From the NCBI RefSeq assembly GCF_002941025.1, contig NZ_PTJS01000001.1:186001-250000 (forward strand): a stretch of DNA of 64,000 nucleotides, read 5' to 3'. Both the position numbers and the translations under genes were made by a program. Each line of letters starts with the position of its first letter. Within the stretch, counting starts at the first letter, position 1. This document shows, piece after piece, positions 25,054 through 33,798 of this stretch. Source of the stretch: Streptomyces sp. QL37 (GTDB taxonomy: Bacteria; Actinomycetota; Actinomycetes; Streptomycetales; Streptomycetaceae). The notes beneath the pieces are model-generated. The model was not told the origin of the DNA and ran no database searches. It was given only the letters and a program-made list of their open reading frames with translations.

Positions 25054-26016
25054 ATGTCACGTCAACGCACAGGACCTGCACTTCCGCGAGGACGCGGCGC
25101 GCTGTCCACAGGGGTCATCGGCTACCTGCGGGACGACGGCGTTCTGCCGGACCCGGATGCCGCCGGGGCCGCCGAGCCCTACGGCGACGACCTGCAGCTC
25201 GCCCTGTACGTCTGCTACGAGCTGCACTACCGCGGGTTCAGCGGCGTACGCCCCGAACTCGAGTGGGATCCGCCGCTCCTCGCCGTACGCGCAGCGCTGG
25301 AAGACCGGTTCCTGACGGCTCTCCGGCGCGACGCCCCGGTGCGCGAGAGCCTGGACGAGGTCCTGGACGCCCTCCTCGTGGAACCGGTCCGTGGATCCGG
25401 CGTCTCGTGGTTCCTCCAGGACCGGGGCGAGCTGCGCCATCTGCGCGAATACGCGGCGCAGCGTTCGCTGTACCACCTCAAGGAGGCCGACCCGCACGCC
25501 TGGGTGCTGCCACGGCTCAGCGGCCGGGCCAAGGCGGGCATGGCGGCGATCGAGTACGACGAGTTCGGCGCCGGCCGCGCGGACCGCGTCCACGCTCGCC
25601 TGTTCGCCGACCTCATGACGGATCTGGGCCTCGACACGACGTACGGCCGCTATCTGGACGAGGGCTGCGCACCCATGCTGGCCCTGGTGAACCTGATGTC
25701 GCTCTTCGGCCTGCACCGTCGGCTGCGCGGGGCGCTGGTGGGTCATTTCGCCGCTGTCGAGATCACCTCCTCCCCCGCGTCGCGGCGCCTCGCCGACGCC
25801 ATGAAGCGCACCGGCGCGGGCCCCGCGGCCGAGTTCTTCTACACCGAGCACGTCGAAGCGGACGCTGTGCACGAGCAGGTGGTGCGCCGTGAGGTGATCG
25901 GCGGTCTGCTCGAGGACGAACCCGAACTGGCGGACGACATCGCGTTCGGGATCACCGCTACGTCGTGTCTCGAGGACCGGCTCGGCGACCGGCTGCTCAC
26001 GGACTGGCGGGCCTGA
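25054..26016 (+). CDS. Iron-containing redox enzyme family protein (heme-oxygenase-like diiron fold)
   Basis: 320 residues from ATG 25054 with CAGGAGGA upstream. The all-helical sequence fits the heme-oxygenase-like metal oxidase group: the early helix YVCYELHYRGFSGV, the middle EYDEFGAGRADRVHARLFAD, HFAAVEITSSPASRRLADAM, and the late EHVEADAVHEQ with DIAFGI. The Glu and His residues in these helices are candidate diiron ligands. Characterised relatives (UndA, SznF, BesC) cleave or hydroxylate fatty or amino-acid substrates, but the substrate here is unknown. It heads a cluster with a methyltransferase and a CDGSH protein that may supply methylation and electron transfer. Confidence 0.82.
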   Translation: MSRQRTGPALPRGRGALSTGVIGYLRDDGVLPDPDAAGAAEPYGDDLQLALYVCYELHYRGFSGVRPELEWDPPLLAVRAALEDRFLTALRRDAPVRESLDEVLDALLVEPVRGSGVSWFLQDRGELRHLREYAAQRSLYHLKEADPHAWVLPRLSGRAKAGMAAIEYDEFGAGRADRVHARLFADLMTDLGLDTTYGRYLDEGCAPMLALVNLMSLFGLHRRLRGALVGHFAAVEITSSPASRRLADAMKRTGAGPAAEFFYTEHVEADAVHEQVVRREVIGGLLEDEPELADDIAFGITATSCLEDRLGDRLLTDWRA

Positions 26017-26066
26017 ACCGCCGCCCCTGGTCCGCACCGCAGGCGAAGCACCGAATGGAGTCGCAG

Positions 26067-26750
26067 ATGTCAGCAGACATGGCCGAGGTCACGCGTGACG
26101 CCCGCTTGATGACCCTCCCCGGGGTGTACGCCCCCCAGCACGACACTCTCCTGCTCATGGCGGCACTGAACCGGGAGGACATCGGCCCGGGCACCGAGGT
26201 CCTGGATGTCGGCACGGGCAGCGGCGCCCTCGCCCTGCACGCTGCCCGGCGGGGAGCGCGGGTGACGGCCGTGGACGTCGCGTGGCGGGCTGTGGCGACG
26301 GCCCGGCTGAACGCGCTGCTGCACCATAGGCGCATCACCGTGCGGCGCAGCGATCTGCTCTCGGCGCTGCCCGGCCGTTCCTACGACCTGGTGATCTGCA
26401 ACCCGCCCTACGTGCCGTCCCCCCTGGGGCGGCTACCCGGGCACGGTGCGGCACGTGCCTGGGAGGCCGGGCGCGACGGCCGGGCCATCCTGGACAGGAT
26501 CTGCCGTACCGCCCCGGCGGCGCTGCGCCCCGGAGGGCGCCTCCTCCTCGTGCATTCCGGCCTGTGCGACAGCGAAGTGACCCTGCGACACCTCGCGGAT
26601 GCCGGGATGCGGGCTCATGTCAGTCACCGCGCCCTGGTGCCCCTCGGGCCCGTGCTGCGCTCCAGACTGCGGTGGCTTCGGGCGACGGGGCTGATGGACG
26701 AGGAAGAGACGGCGGAGGAACTGGTGGTCATCCGTGCCGAACAAGCCTGA
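26067..26750 (+). CDS. HemK2/MTQ2-type methyltransferase
   Basis: 227 residues from ATG 26067 (GGAG 6 bases upstream); ATG 26055 is in frame but has no such site. SAM motif I is VLDVGTGSGALALHAARRGA, and the catalytic NPPY is in VICNPPYVPSP, the Gln/Asn-amide methylation signature seen in HemK/PrmC and MTQ2. It lacks the N-terminal release-factor-binding domain of PrmC, so the substrate need not be a release factor. It lies between the iron oxidase and CDGSH genes and overlaps the latter by 17 bases. Confidence 0.85.
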   Translation: MSADMAEVTRDARLMTLPGVYAPQHDTLLLMAALNREDIGPGTEVLDVGTGSGALALHAARRGARVTAVDVAWRAVATARLNALLHHRRITVRRSDLLSALPGRSYDLVICNPPYVPSPLGRLPGHGAARAWEAGRDGRAILDRICRTAPAALRPGGRLLLVHSGLCDSEVTLRHLADAGMRAHVSHRALVPLGPVLRSRLRWLRATGLMDEEETAEELVVIRAEQA

Positions 26751-26961
26751 ACGCCCGTGCCGGATCACCCTCGGCGACGAAGGCCCGCTTCTGGTCGAGG
26801 GGCCCGTGGAAGTCACGTGCGCGGACGGCAGCGTGGCCACCTCCGACCGGTTCGTCGTGGCCCTCTGCATGTGCCGGCGCAGCCGGATGTACCCGTGGTG
26901 CGACACCAGCCACCGGCGCAGGACGCGGCCCGGCGAGGGACCTCACCGTCCGGCGGACTGA
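26734..26961 (+). CDS. CDGSH-type iron-sulfur protein
   Basis: 75 residues from GTG 26734, inside the end of the methyltransferase gene. The cluster-binding motif is CMCRRSRMYPWCDTSH (about residues 45-60), fitting CxCx2Sx3PxCDxSH with Thr in place of the usual Gly. The three Cys and one His should bind a labile [2Fe-2S] cluster for electron or cluster transfer. Overlap implies co-translation with the methyltransferase. Confidence 0.85.
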   Translation: MPNKPERPCRITLGDEGPLLVEGPVEVTCADGSVATSDRFVVALCMCRRSRMYPWCDTSHRRRTRPGEGPHRPAD

Positions 26962-26967
26962 CGTTCC

Positions 26968-28206
26968 TCACTCGCCGGCCCGCAGACGGAGCTGCGTCGC
27001 GCCGCGCAGCCTGCGGGACACCTCCCGCAGCCGGGGGTGGCGTTCGTGGGCCTCGGCGGAACGGCGGTCCAGCTCCTCGGCCAGGCGCTCGGTGCGCTTG
27101 TCGATGTCGAGTTCGTCGAGGATGCGGTCGACCTCCGCGAGCAGGGCGCCGTGCAACTGCCACTGCCTCGGGTGTTCCTGGACGTCCTCGAGCAGCAGAT
27201 CCGCCACGCGGTCGCGTGTGGCGCGACTGCGGGCAAGCGCGTCGGCCAGGCGGTCCTCGGCCTCCTCGCCGCTCTCGGCCATCGGTGTGGTGATCATCAG
27301 GGCGAACCCCTCGATGGCGTCGGACATGTGTCCGAAGAGCTCCCTGAGGTCCGTGGCCACGTCCTCGGGGAAGAGCGCCTCGTCGGTGCGCGCCTTGGCG
27401 AGGTCGGTCAGCGTGCGGGTCAGGACGCGCAGGACGACGGCGCAGATCTCCAGCGTGTCGAGCCCGGTACGCAGGACGACGCGGTAGAGCAGCCCCTGCT
27501 TGACGCGGGGGTTGAGCATCAGGCTCTCCTCGGCCTGCCTGAGGGACGCGTCGACCTCCACGATGTCGTGGTCCAGACGGCGGGCCTCGTGCAGCCTGGC
27601 AGCGGCCTCACGCACGGGGTGGTTGCCGCCGATCTCATCGCCGAGGGCCCGGAACATCTTGCCCATCCGCTCTCCCATGCCGCCGATGGAGGCCCCCGCC
27701 GACTCGACCCAGACGGGCGGTGCCAGCAGGAGGTTGAAGAGCAGGCCGACTCCCGCGCCGATCAACGTCTCCAGCACGCGCTCCCACGCGGTGTCCGCGA
27801 CCTGGGAGACGCCGAGGACCAGCATCGCGCTGATGGCCACCTCGGGCACGAACTCGTTGACCCGTACCAGCCGCCCGATCAGCAGGGAGGTGAAGATGGT
27901 CAGGCCGAGGGTCCACCAGCTCAGGCCCACCAGGGAGCTGAATCCACTGGCGATCAGGACTCCGACGACGACGGCGTTCACACGCCGGATCCCGGTGGTG
28001 AGTGTGGCGTAGAGCGTCACCTGCACCACGAGGAGGGCGGTCAGCGGGGCGGTGAGCGGCGCGGGGTGCGGCTCGGGCAGTACGGCCTGGGCCACGGCGA
28101 AGGCGATGACCGCCGCCGCCGTCGACCGCAGTGTCTGGGCGGCGGCCGGCTCGGTGGTGCGCTGGACGAGTTTGACGACGGGTTCGGGCGTGGAAACTGC
28201 AGGCAT
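26968..28206 (-). CDS. FUSC/aromatic-acid-exporter-type membrane protein
   Basis: About 412 residues if read from ATG 28206 (AAGGA abuts it); longer starts to 28386 are in frame but overlap the divergent gene's promoter. About six N-terminal membrane helices (ALLVVQVTLYATLTTGIRRV, GVGLLFNLLLAPPVW) are followed by a long cytoplasmic helical domain rich in Glu and Arg (about 190-412). This matches the ArAE/FUSC family, in which some members export aromatic acids. No partner MFP or outer channel is expected in a Gram-positive. The substrate is unknown. Confidence 0.8.
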   Translation of the reverse strand: MPAVSTPEPVVKLVQRTTEPAAAQTLRSTAAAVIAFAVAQAVLPEPHPAPLTAPLTALLVVQVTLYATLTTGIRRVNAVVVGVLIASGFSSLVGLSWWTLGLTIFTSLLIGRLVRVNEFVPEVAISAMLVLGVSQVADTAWERVLETLIGAGVGLLFNLLLAPPVWVESAGASIGGMGERMGKMFRALGDEIGGNHPVREAAARLHEARRLDHDIVEVDASLRQAEESLMLNPRVKQGLLYRVVLRTGLDTLEICAVVLRVLTRTLTDLAKARTDEALFPEDVATDLRELFGHMSDAIEGFALMITTPMAESGEEAEDRLADALARSRATRDRVADLLLEDVQEHPRQWQLHGALLAEVDRILDELDIDKRTERLAEELDRRSAEAHERHPRLREVSRRLRGATQLRLRAGE

Positions 28207-28333
28207 TCCTTGACGGTGCCCCGTTGCACGCCACCGCAGCGCTTCGAGGGCCGGTCGGACTCCGTACGGACGTACGCGTGCCCCCATCGGCGCCGGCCTC
28301 GCGCGCACGGCCGCCCGGAGAGAAGGTGGATAC

Positions 28334-28516
28334 ATGGCTATCTCACTCACACCCCCCACGGAGACACCTCCGGCCGAGGGCTGCATAAGCGAAGCGCACG
28401 TCGAACGCGCCGACGGAGGGATCTGGGAACACCCGGTCTTCTGGGCAGCGGTGGTGCTGCTGGGCTCACTCGTCGTCGCCGGTTACTTCATCGCGCGGAT
28501 CTTCGGGTTCACGTGA
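28334..28516 (+). CDS. Small single-pass membrane protein (DUF6480-like)
   Basis: 60 residues from ATG 28334 (AGAAGG upstream). The N-terminus TPPTETPPAEGCISEAH and the single C-terminal helix (FWAAVVLLGSLVVAGYFIA) resemble the short proteins grouped as DUF6480 in Streptomyces; the function is unknown. Its stop overlaps the GTG of the next gene (GTGA), so the two are co-translated. Confidence 0.65.
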   Translation: MAISLTPPTETPPAEGCISEAHVERADGGIWEHPVFWAAVVLLGSLVVAGYFIARIFGFT

Positions 28517-29127
28517 GCAACCGCCGGACCCTGGAGGCGCTGCTGGAGCGGCACGGCACCACGTACGCCGCCGAGGCGGGCATCCGTCTGCGCGACACCC
28601 CCCAGCCCCTGTACCAGCTGCTCGTCCTGAGCCATCTGCTGAGCGCGCGGATCCGCGCGCAGGTGGCGGTGGCCGCGGCACGGGCGCTCTTCTCGCACCG
28701 GCTGCGCACTCCGCGCCGTATGGCCGATGCCACCTGGCAGGAGCGCGTCGACGTGCTGGGCGAGGGCGGCTACCGCCGCTACGACGAACGGACGGCGACC
28801 CAGCTGGGGGACGGTGGCCGGCTCCTGCTCGACGAGTACGGCGGTGACCTGCGGCGCCTGCGCCGGAAGGCCGACGGCGATACGGACACGCTGCGCGCCG
28901 GGCTCCGCCGCTTTCCCGGCATCGGGCCGGCGGGCGCCGACATCTTCCTGCGCGAGATCCAGACGGTGTGGCCCGAGGTGTCGCCCTACCTCGACGCGAA
29001 GGCGCTCCAGGGAGCGGAACGGCTCGGCCTGCCCACCACGCCGGACAGGCTCATCCGGCTGGCGAAGGGCGGGGACCCGGCCGTACTCGCCGCGGCACTG
29101 GTGCGGGGCGCGCTGGACAAGGGCTGA
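28513..29127 (+). CDS. HhH-GPD/endonuclease-III-superfamily protein
   Basis: 204 residues from GTG 28513. The helical body (LYQLLVLSHLLSARIRAQVA) and the helix-hairpin-helix (AGLRRFPGIGPAGADIFLRE) follow the endonuclease III fold. The catalytic Lys and Asp usual for glycosylase/lyases are not clear: after the hairpin the sequence reads IQTVWPEVSPYLDAKALQGA, with Asp of YLDAKA at the expected place. No FeS cysteine cluster is present at the C-terminus. It may be a base-excision DNA glycosylase or a DNA-binding relative. Confidence 0.75.
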   Translation: MSNRRTLEALLERHGTTYAAEAGIRLRDTPQPLYQLLVLSHLLSARIRAQVAVAAARALFSHRLRTPRRMADATWQERVDVLGEGGYRRYDERTATQLGDGGRLLLDEYGGDLRRLRRKADGDTDTLRAGLRRFPGIGPAGADIFLREIQTVWPEVSPYLDAKALQGAERLGLPTTPDRLIRLAKGGDPAVLAAALVRGALDKG

Positions 29128-29133
29128 GCGGGC

Positions 29134-29883
29134 TCAGCCGGCCGGCCGCCGCTTGCCCGGCTTGGTGGAGCGACCTTCCACGAGCGCGCGCCGGATCTGC
29201 GCGGCGGTCGCACGGGCGTGTTCCGAGGTGGCCGTCCGGTCGGCGACAGACGTGACGAAGCGGTGGGTGGGGCGAAGACACCGGCCGCACGGTGTGTCGG
29301 TGGTGATCAGGTAGCCGTCCTCGCACTGGGGATCGGCGCAGCGGCCGGGGCTCACGAGCGCCTCGGCGATCTCCTGCGGTGCCCAGCGGCGGCGGCCGTC
29401 CTCGTCCTTCTCGTGCAGGGCGTGGGACCAGCGGACGTTCCACCTGCGTTCGAGCCGCTCCAGGAGCTGGTCCGGGGTGCGCCGGGAGAGCTCCTGGTGG
29501 ATCAGATCGTGCACCGTACGGGGATGGCGGTGGCCGAGCGCCTGGACCAGCGGTTGCGGGAGGGCCTGGAGGATGTAGGTGACCGGATCGCCGGCCGCGC
29601 GTTCACGCCACCTGCGGCAGGTGCAGGTGCCCTCGGCGGGCAGGGCCCGCTGGCAGCGTCCGCAGCGGCCCCGGCACTCGGCGCACAGTCCGTCGTCGAG
29701 CCCGTCCAGATGGGGCGCGGGGGCGCGGCCGCAGTCGCGGCAGCAGGCGGCGCAGGGGCCGCAGAGGCGCTCGTCGCCGAGTTTCGTCGTCCACTGCCGC
29801 TGCTGGCAGCGGCAGCACAGGACGTTGTTGCAGTACTCGTGGTGGGCGGCGCCGGAGTGCCGTCCGGGGGGCGGGAATGACAT
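29134..29883 (-). CDS. Cysteine-rich multi-zinc-ribbon protein, unknown function
   Basis: 249 residues. The first 100 hold many CxxC pairs (VLCCRCQQRQW, LCGPCAACCRDCGR, LCAECRGRCGRCQR, TCTCRRW), enough for several zinc sites. The middle part is helical (LIHQELSRRTPDQLLERLER, NVRWSHALHEKDEDG). Another zinc pair follows in CADPQCEDGYLITTDTPCGR. The C-terminus is basic (STKPGKRRPAG). Proteins of this pattern in Streptomyces are often beside plasmid or integrative-element genes, but no such gene is visible here. DNA or RNA binding is likely, and the role is unknown. Confidence 0.7.
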   Translation of the reverse strand: MSFPPPGRHSGAAHHEYCNNVLCCRCQQRQWTTKLGDERLCGPCAACCRDCGRAPAPHLDGLDDGLCAECRGRCGRCQRALPAEGTCTCRRWRERAAGDPVTYILQALPQPLVQALGHRHPRTVHDLIHQELSRRTPDQLLERLERRWNVRWSHALHEKDEDGRRRWAPQEIAEALVSPGRCADPQCEDGYLITTDTPCGRCLRPTHRFVTSVADRTATSEHARATAAQIRRALVEGRSTKPGKRRPAG

Positions 29884-30046
29884 GGATACGTTCTCCAGGT
29901 GCGTGGCGTGGATCGGTCAGGTCCAAGCCATGTCGACGTAGCGCGCGCAGGGGCCCTCGGGGACGACGGTATCGCCCTCTCGGGTCCCGCACGGCACTGT
30001 GCCGCGATCGGTCGACATTCTCCCGCACCCGGACGGTGCGTGTGGG

Positions 30047-30241
30047 TCAGGGCCTCAGGCCGCTGACCACGTTCGCGGTGGCGGTGATCCCTTCATGGAT
30101 GGTGGGGGCCATGCTCGTGCTGGCCAGCAGGAAGCCGAGCAGCGCACAGACGATCGCGTGCGACAGCTTGAGTCCGCCGTTCCGCAGGAAGATCGCTGCG
30201 AGGACCAGCAGGAGCAGCACCACTGAGATCGAAATGGCCAT
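30047..30241 (-). CDS. Small membrane protein, unknown function
   Basis: 64 residues from ATG 30241 with GGAGGAGG close upstream. It has two hydrophobic stretches (ISISVVLLLLVLAAIFLRNG and HAIVCALLGFLLASTSMAP) and a short C-terminal part, TIHEGITATANVVSGLRP. Similar small proteins are common in Streptomyces; I know of no assigned function. The region between this gene and 29883 has no other gene I can support. Confidence 0.65.
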   Translation of the reverse strand: MAISISVVLLLLVLAAIFLRNGGLKLSHAIVCALLGFLLASTSMAPTIHEGITATANVVSGLRP

Positions 30242-30377
30242 GGCCAACCTCCTCCGCCGCGCCGGAATTGCGGCATTCGGCCGCCAGTGTGGCGCAGCGG
30301 GGAGGCCGTCCGGCGCACTGGCGTGTCGGCCGAACGGGTGTTGACGCACGGTGACCGGATACGGCTGCCGGGGGCGG

Positions 30378-31268
30378 TCAGCCGTTTCGGCGGCCGTCGG
30401 CCTCGTGGCGGCGGAGGAAGGCCTCCAGCCCCGCGAGATCGTCGGTGTTGAGGTGGTCGACGCCGGCCGCGACGAGCTCGGTCCAGACGGCGTAGCGTGC
30501 CGGGCCCGCGAGGTCGGGCGTGCCCCAGAAGCGGACCCGTTGCCCGTTCGCGTGGGCCGACGCGACGAAGGTGCCCAGCCTGTCACGCTCGGCGGCGGGG
30601 AAGGGGCCGGTCCCCTGCCAGCTGAAGCTCGTGGCCCAGTTGCCGCTGATGAGCGGGATGAAGGAGGCGGGGGCCTCGGTACCCAGGTCCTCCGGGCGGC
30701 CGTCGTAGAAGGCGTACCGGGTGGTCTGCTGCTCCATCGGGAGCCGGGCGGCCCGGTCTCCCGAGATGACGGGGGTGACCGCGCCGGTGCGCACCCGGCC
30801 ATGGACGGAACGCGTGAGGATCGGCCGGTAGCGGCGGAGCACCCGGTCGAGTTCGAGGTAGGCGGCGGCCCCGTCGGTCTTGATGTCGATCAGCAGCTGC
30901 AGCGGGCCGGGGTGTCCGACGTGGACGGCGCCGTGGTTGGCGCGGACGCGGGCGAGCAGGGGGTCGAGGTAGAGCGAGACGAGGGTGCGCGCGGGGTCGA
31001 GAGTCTCGGCCTCGTGGGCGACGAGCAGTTCGCCGTCGACGAGGAAGATGTCCGCCTCGACGCTCGTGAAACCGTGCGCGAGCGCGTCGTGGAGGGGGCG
31101 CGGGTGCAGGTAGTCGTTGTGGGCGTGGGCCCGCATCAGCGGCCGGGGACCACGGGGGCGTGCGGTCGTGGCGGGTGCCGCGGCGGCTGCCTGGGCGGGG
31201 ATGAACGCGCCCGCGGCTGCGGTGGCGAGGGCGGTGGTGACGACTCTGCGACGGGTCAGGTGTGCCAT
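30378..31268 (-). CDS. Secreted PI-PLC/GDPD-like phosphodiesterase
   Basis: 296 residues from ATG 31268 with GGGAG upstream. A twin-arginine-like signal (LTRRRVVTTALATAAAGAF) ends near AQAAAA. The TIM-barrel part starts RAHAHNDYLHPRPLHDALAH with the first catalytic His, then SVEADIFLVDGELLVAHEAE with the acidic metal ligands and second His region, as in glycerophosphodiester phosphodiesterases. It ends GVDHLNTDDLAGLEAFL. It probably hydrolyses an exported or environmental phosphodiester. A terminator hairpin of the next operon lies at 31449-31480. Confidence 0.85.
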   Translation of the reverse strand: MAHLTRRRVVTTALATAAAGAFIPAQAAAAAPATTARPRGPRPLMRAHAHNDYLHPRPLHDALAHGFTSVEADIFLVDGELLVAHEAETLDPARTLVSLYLDPLLARVRANHGAVHVGHPGPLQLLIDIKTDGAAAYLELDRVLRRYRPILTRSVHGRVRTGAVTPVISGDRAARLPMEQQTTRYAFYDGRPEDLGTEAPASFIPLISGNWATSFSWQGTGPFPAAERDRLGTFVASAHANGQRVRFWGTPDLAGPARYAVWTELVAAGVDHLNTDDLAGLEAFLRRHEADGRRNG

Positions 31269-31448
31269 GGGGTCTCCCTGAAGCGGTCGGGCGGGCAGAG
31301 CGGGCGGGGGGACGCGACGATTATGGAGGCGGGGACGGACCGGCAGGCAGGTACCTGCCAAGAGTTGGAACGTCCTTCGTCCTCGCGTCGGTTGCGCTGC
31401 GCCTGCTGTTCCCCTGCCCACCGCTCAGGTCGTCCGGAGGACATGACA

Positions 31449-31480
31449 GGGCGGGGGCACGTGGTCACGTGCCCCCGCCC
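31449..31480. terminator. Strong terminator hairpin of the acyl-CoA dehydrogenase operon
   Basis: A perfect 15-bp stem (GGGCGGGGGCACGTG with its complement) and a 2-base loop lie 10 bases beyond the stop codon of the gene ending at 31490. Confidence 0.85.
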
Positions 31481-31489
31481 GTTGCCGGC

Positions 31490-32611
31490 TCACGGAGCCG
31501 GAAGCTCCACCAGACCGGCTACGGTCTCACGGTGGCGTCCCGCGGTGCCGTACGCGATCGAGTCGGCCTTGGCCCGCTTCAGGTACAGGTGCGCGGGGTG
31601 CTCCCAGGTCATCCCGATGCCGCCGTGCAGCTGTACGCATTCCTCCGCGGCGTGCACCGCGACCTTGGAGCAGTAGGCCTGCGCCACGGCCACGGCGAGC
31701 GGGGCGTCAGGGCTGTTGGTCGCCAGCGCGTCCGCGGCGTTGCGGGCGGCGGCGCGCGCGGAGACGACCTCCAGCCAGAGCTGGGCCATCCGGTGCTTGA
31801 GCGACTGGAACGAGCCCACCGGCCTGTTGAACTGGTGGCGTTCGCGGGTGTACCGGACGGTCTCGGTCAAGCACCACTCGGCCAGTCCCAGCTGCTCGGA
31901 GGCGAGGAGCCCGGCACCGGCGAGCAGCCCCTTGCTCACGGCGGCGGCCGCCGGGCCGGCCTCCGCGAGCAGGGTGCCGGTGGGACCGGTCAGGGTGACC
32001 GTGGCGAGCGGGCGGGTCAGGTCGAGCGGGACGAGCGGCTGGACGGCGACACCGTCCGCGCCGGTCTCCACCGCGTACAGGCCTTCCGCGGTCGGCACCA
32101 GAAGCACGTCGGCCGCAGCCGCCTCCGCGACACCGGTCACGGTCCGCTCCAGGGTGCCGGTCATCGCGGCGGCCCCGTCGGCGGGGGGCGTGGCGAACGG
32201 CAGGGCGAGCACGGCGATCCGGCTGCCCGCCGCCAGCTCACCGAGGAGCCCGGCGGCCGGGCCGCCGTCGGCCGCCAGGGCGAGAAGGATCTCGGTCGCG
32301 ACGACCGCGCTCGTCAGGTACGGCGCCGGGGCAGCGCTGCGGCCGAGCTCCTCCATGACCACGGCGGCCTCGCGGTGGGTGGCACCCTGCCCGCCGAGCT
32401 TCTCCGGGACCAGCAGCCCAGCCGCTCCGATCCCCGCGGCGAGCGATTCCCACAGCCGCAGGTCGTGCGGCGTGTCGGACTCGATCCCGGCGATCACCGT
32501 CGGCGCGTCGGCACGGTCGGCGAGCAGCGAGCGCACGGCTGACCGCAGGTCCTCCTCGGCTTCCGAGTAGAGCAGGTCGGGTGCCTGGGCGGCTTCGTTC
32601 TGTGCGGTCAT
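31490..32611 (-). CDS. Acyl-CoA dehydrogenase, small-subunit-like member of a pair
   Basis: 373 residues with the three ACAD parts: an N-terminal helical domain (DLLYSEAEEDLRSAVRSLLA, GGQGATHREAAVVMEELGRS), a divergent beta domain, and a C-terminal helical domain with RERHQFNRPVGSFQSLKHRM, QLHGGIGMTWEHPAHLYLKR. It overlaps the second ACAD gene (32608) by ATGA. Paired, divergent ACADs made from one transcript are typical of the alpha2beta2 heterotetramers that oxidise sterol side chains or branched acyl-CoAs in actinobacteria. The substrate is not fixed by this sequence. Confidence 0.9.
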   Translation of the reverse strand: MTAQNEAAQAPDLLYSEAEEDLRSAVRSLLADRADAPTVIAGIESDTPHDLRLWESLAAGIGAAGLLVPEKLGGQGATHREAAVVMEELGRSAAPAPYLTSAVVATEILLALAADGGPAAGLLGELAAGSRIAVLALPFATPPADGAAAMTGTLERTVTGVAEAAAADVLLVPTAEGLYAVETGADGVAVQPLVPLDLTRPLATVTLTGPTGTLLAEAGPAAAAVSKGLLAGAGLLASEQLGLAEWCLTETVRYTRERHQFNRPVGSFQSLKHRMAQLWLEVVSARAAARNAADALATNSPDAPLAVAVAQAYCSKVAVHAAEECVQLHGGIGMTWEHPAHLYLKRAKADSIAYGTAGRHRETVAGLVELPAP

Positions 32612-33798
32612 CGGGCAAGATCCTTCCAGGCGACGTCCTTGTCGTTACGCGGTTCGGCGGGCAGACCGAGGACACGCTCGGCGACGATGTTGAGGAGGAC
32701 CTCGCTCGTGCCGCCCTCGATGGAATTGCCCTTGGACCGCAGATAGCGGTAACCGGCGTCCCGTCCGGTGAAGTCGACGAGGTCCGGGCGGCGCATGGTC
32801 CAGTCGCCGTACAACAGGCCTTCGTCCCCGAGGAGTTCGACCTCGAGTCCGCTGATCTCCTGGTTGAGGCGGGCGAACGCGAGCTTCATGCCGGAGCCTT
32901 CCGGACCGGGCTGTCCGGCGACGAGCTGCTGCCGCAGCCGTTCACCGGTGAGCCTGGCGACCTCGGCCTCGACCCACAGGGTGAGCAACCGCTGGTGGAG
33001 GTCGTGGGTGCGCAGACCGGGCTGTTCGCGCCAGGTCTTCGCGACGGTGCCGATCATGCCTCCCTCGCGCGGGATGCGGGCTCCGCCGATGGACACGCGC
33101 TCGTTCATCAGGGTGGTCTGGGCGACCTTCCAGCCGGCACCGACCGGACCGAGCCGCCTGTTGTCCGGGATGCGTACGCCGGTGAGGAAGACCTCGTTGA
33201 ACTCGGCCTCGCCGGTGATCTGCCGCAGTGGCCGCACGTCGACGCCGGGGTCGGTCATGTCGCAGATGAAGTAGCTGATGCCGCGGTGCTTGGGTACGTC
33301 CGGGTCGGTGCGGGCGATCAGGATCGCCCAGCGGGCCACATGGGCGCTGGACGTCCAGACCTTCTGCCCGTCGACCACCCAGTCCTCGCCGTCGCGGACC
33401 GCGCGGGTGCCGAGCGCGGCGAGGTCGGAACCGGCTCCGGGCTCGCTGAAGAGCTGGCACCACACCTCCTCCCCTACCCACAGCGGGCGCAGGAAGCGCT
33501 GCTTCTGCTCCTCGGTGCCATATTCGAGGACGGTCGGGGCGGCCATGCCGAGGCCGATGCCGATGCGGCGGGGATCGTTGTCGGGGGCGCCGGCGGCGGC
33601 GAGTTCGGCGTCGACGACGGGCTGCAGGGAGCGCGGCGCGTCCAGGCCTCCGAGCCCGGCGGGGTAGTGCACCCAGGCCAGGCCGGCGTCGAAGCGCGCC
33701 TTGAGGAAGTCGGTGCGGTCGGTGGTGGCCGGCGGGTGTGCCGCCAGCAGCTCCTGGGTGCGGCGACGGATCTGTGCCGCGTCGATGTCGGTGCTCAT
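32608..33798 (-). CDS. Acyl-CoA dehydrogenase, large-subunit-like member of a pair
   Basis: 396 residues from ATG 33798. The FAD-binding middle domain is well conserved (CQLFSEPGAGSDLAALGTRA, DGQKVWTSSAHVARWAILIA, AEFNEVFLTGVRIPDNRRLG). The C-terminus has SIEGGTSEVLLNIVAERVLG. It overlaps its neighbours on both sides by ATGA, giving three coupled cistrons (oxidoreductase, then the two dehydrogenases). It probably forms a heteromer with the 31490-32611 product. Confidence 0.92.
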   Translation of the reverse strand: MSTDIDAAQIRRRTQELLAAHPPATTDRTDFLKARFDAGLAWVHYPAGLGGLDAPRSLQPVVDAELAAAGAPDNDPRRIGIGLGMAAPTVLEYGTEEQKQRFLRPLWVGEEVWCQLFSEPGAGSDLAALGTRAVRDGEDWVVDGQKVWTSSAHVARWAILIARTDPDVPKHRGISYFICDMTDPGVDVRPLRQITGEAEFNEVFLTGVRIPDNRRLGPVGAGWKVAQTTLMNERVSIGGARIPREGGMIGTVAKTWREQPGLRTHDLHQRLLTLWVEAEVARLTGERLRQQLVAGQPGPEGSGMKLAFARLNQEISGLEVELLGDEGLLYGDWTMRRPDLVDFTGRDAGYRYLRSKGNSIEGGTSEVLLNIVAERVLGLPAEPRNDKDVAWKDLAR

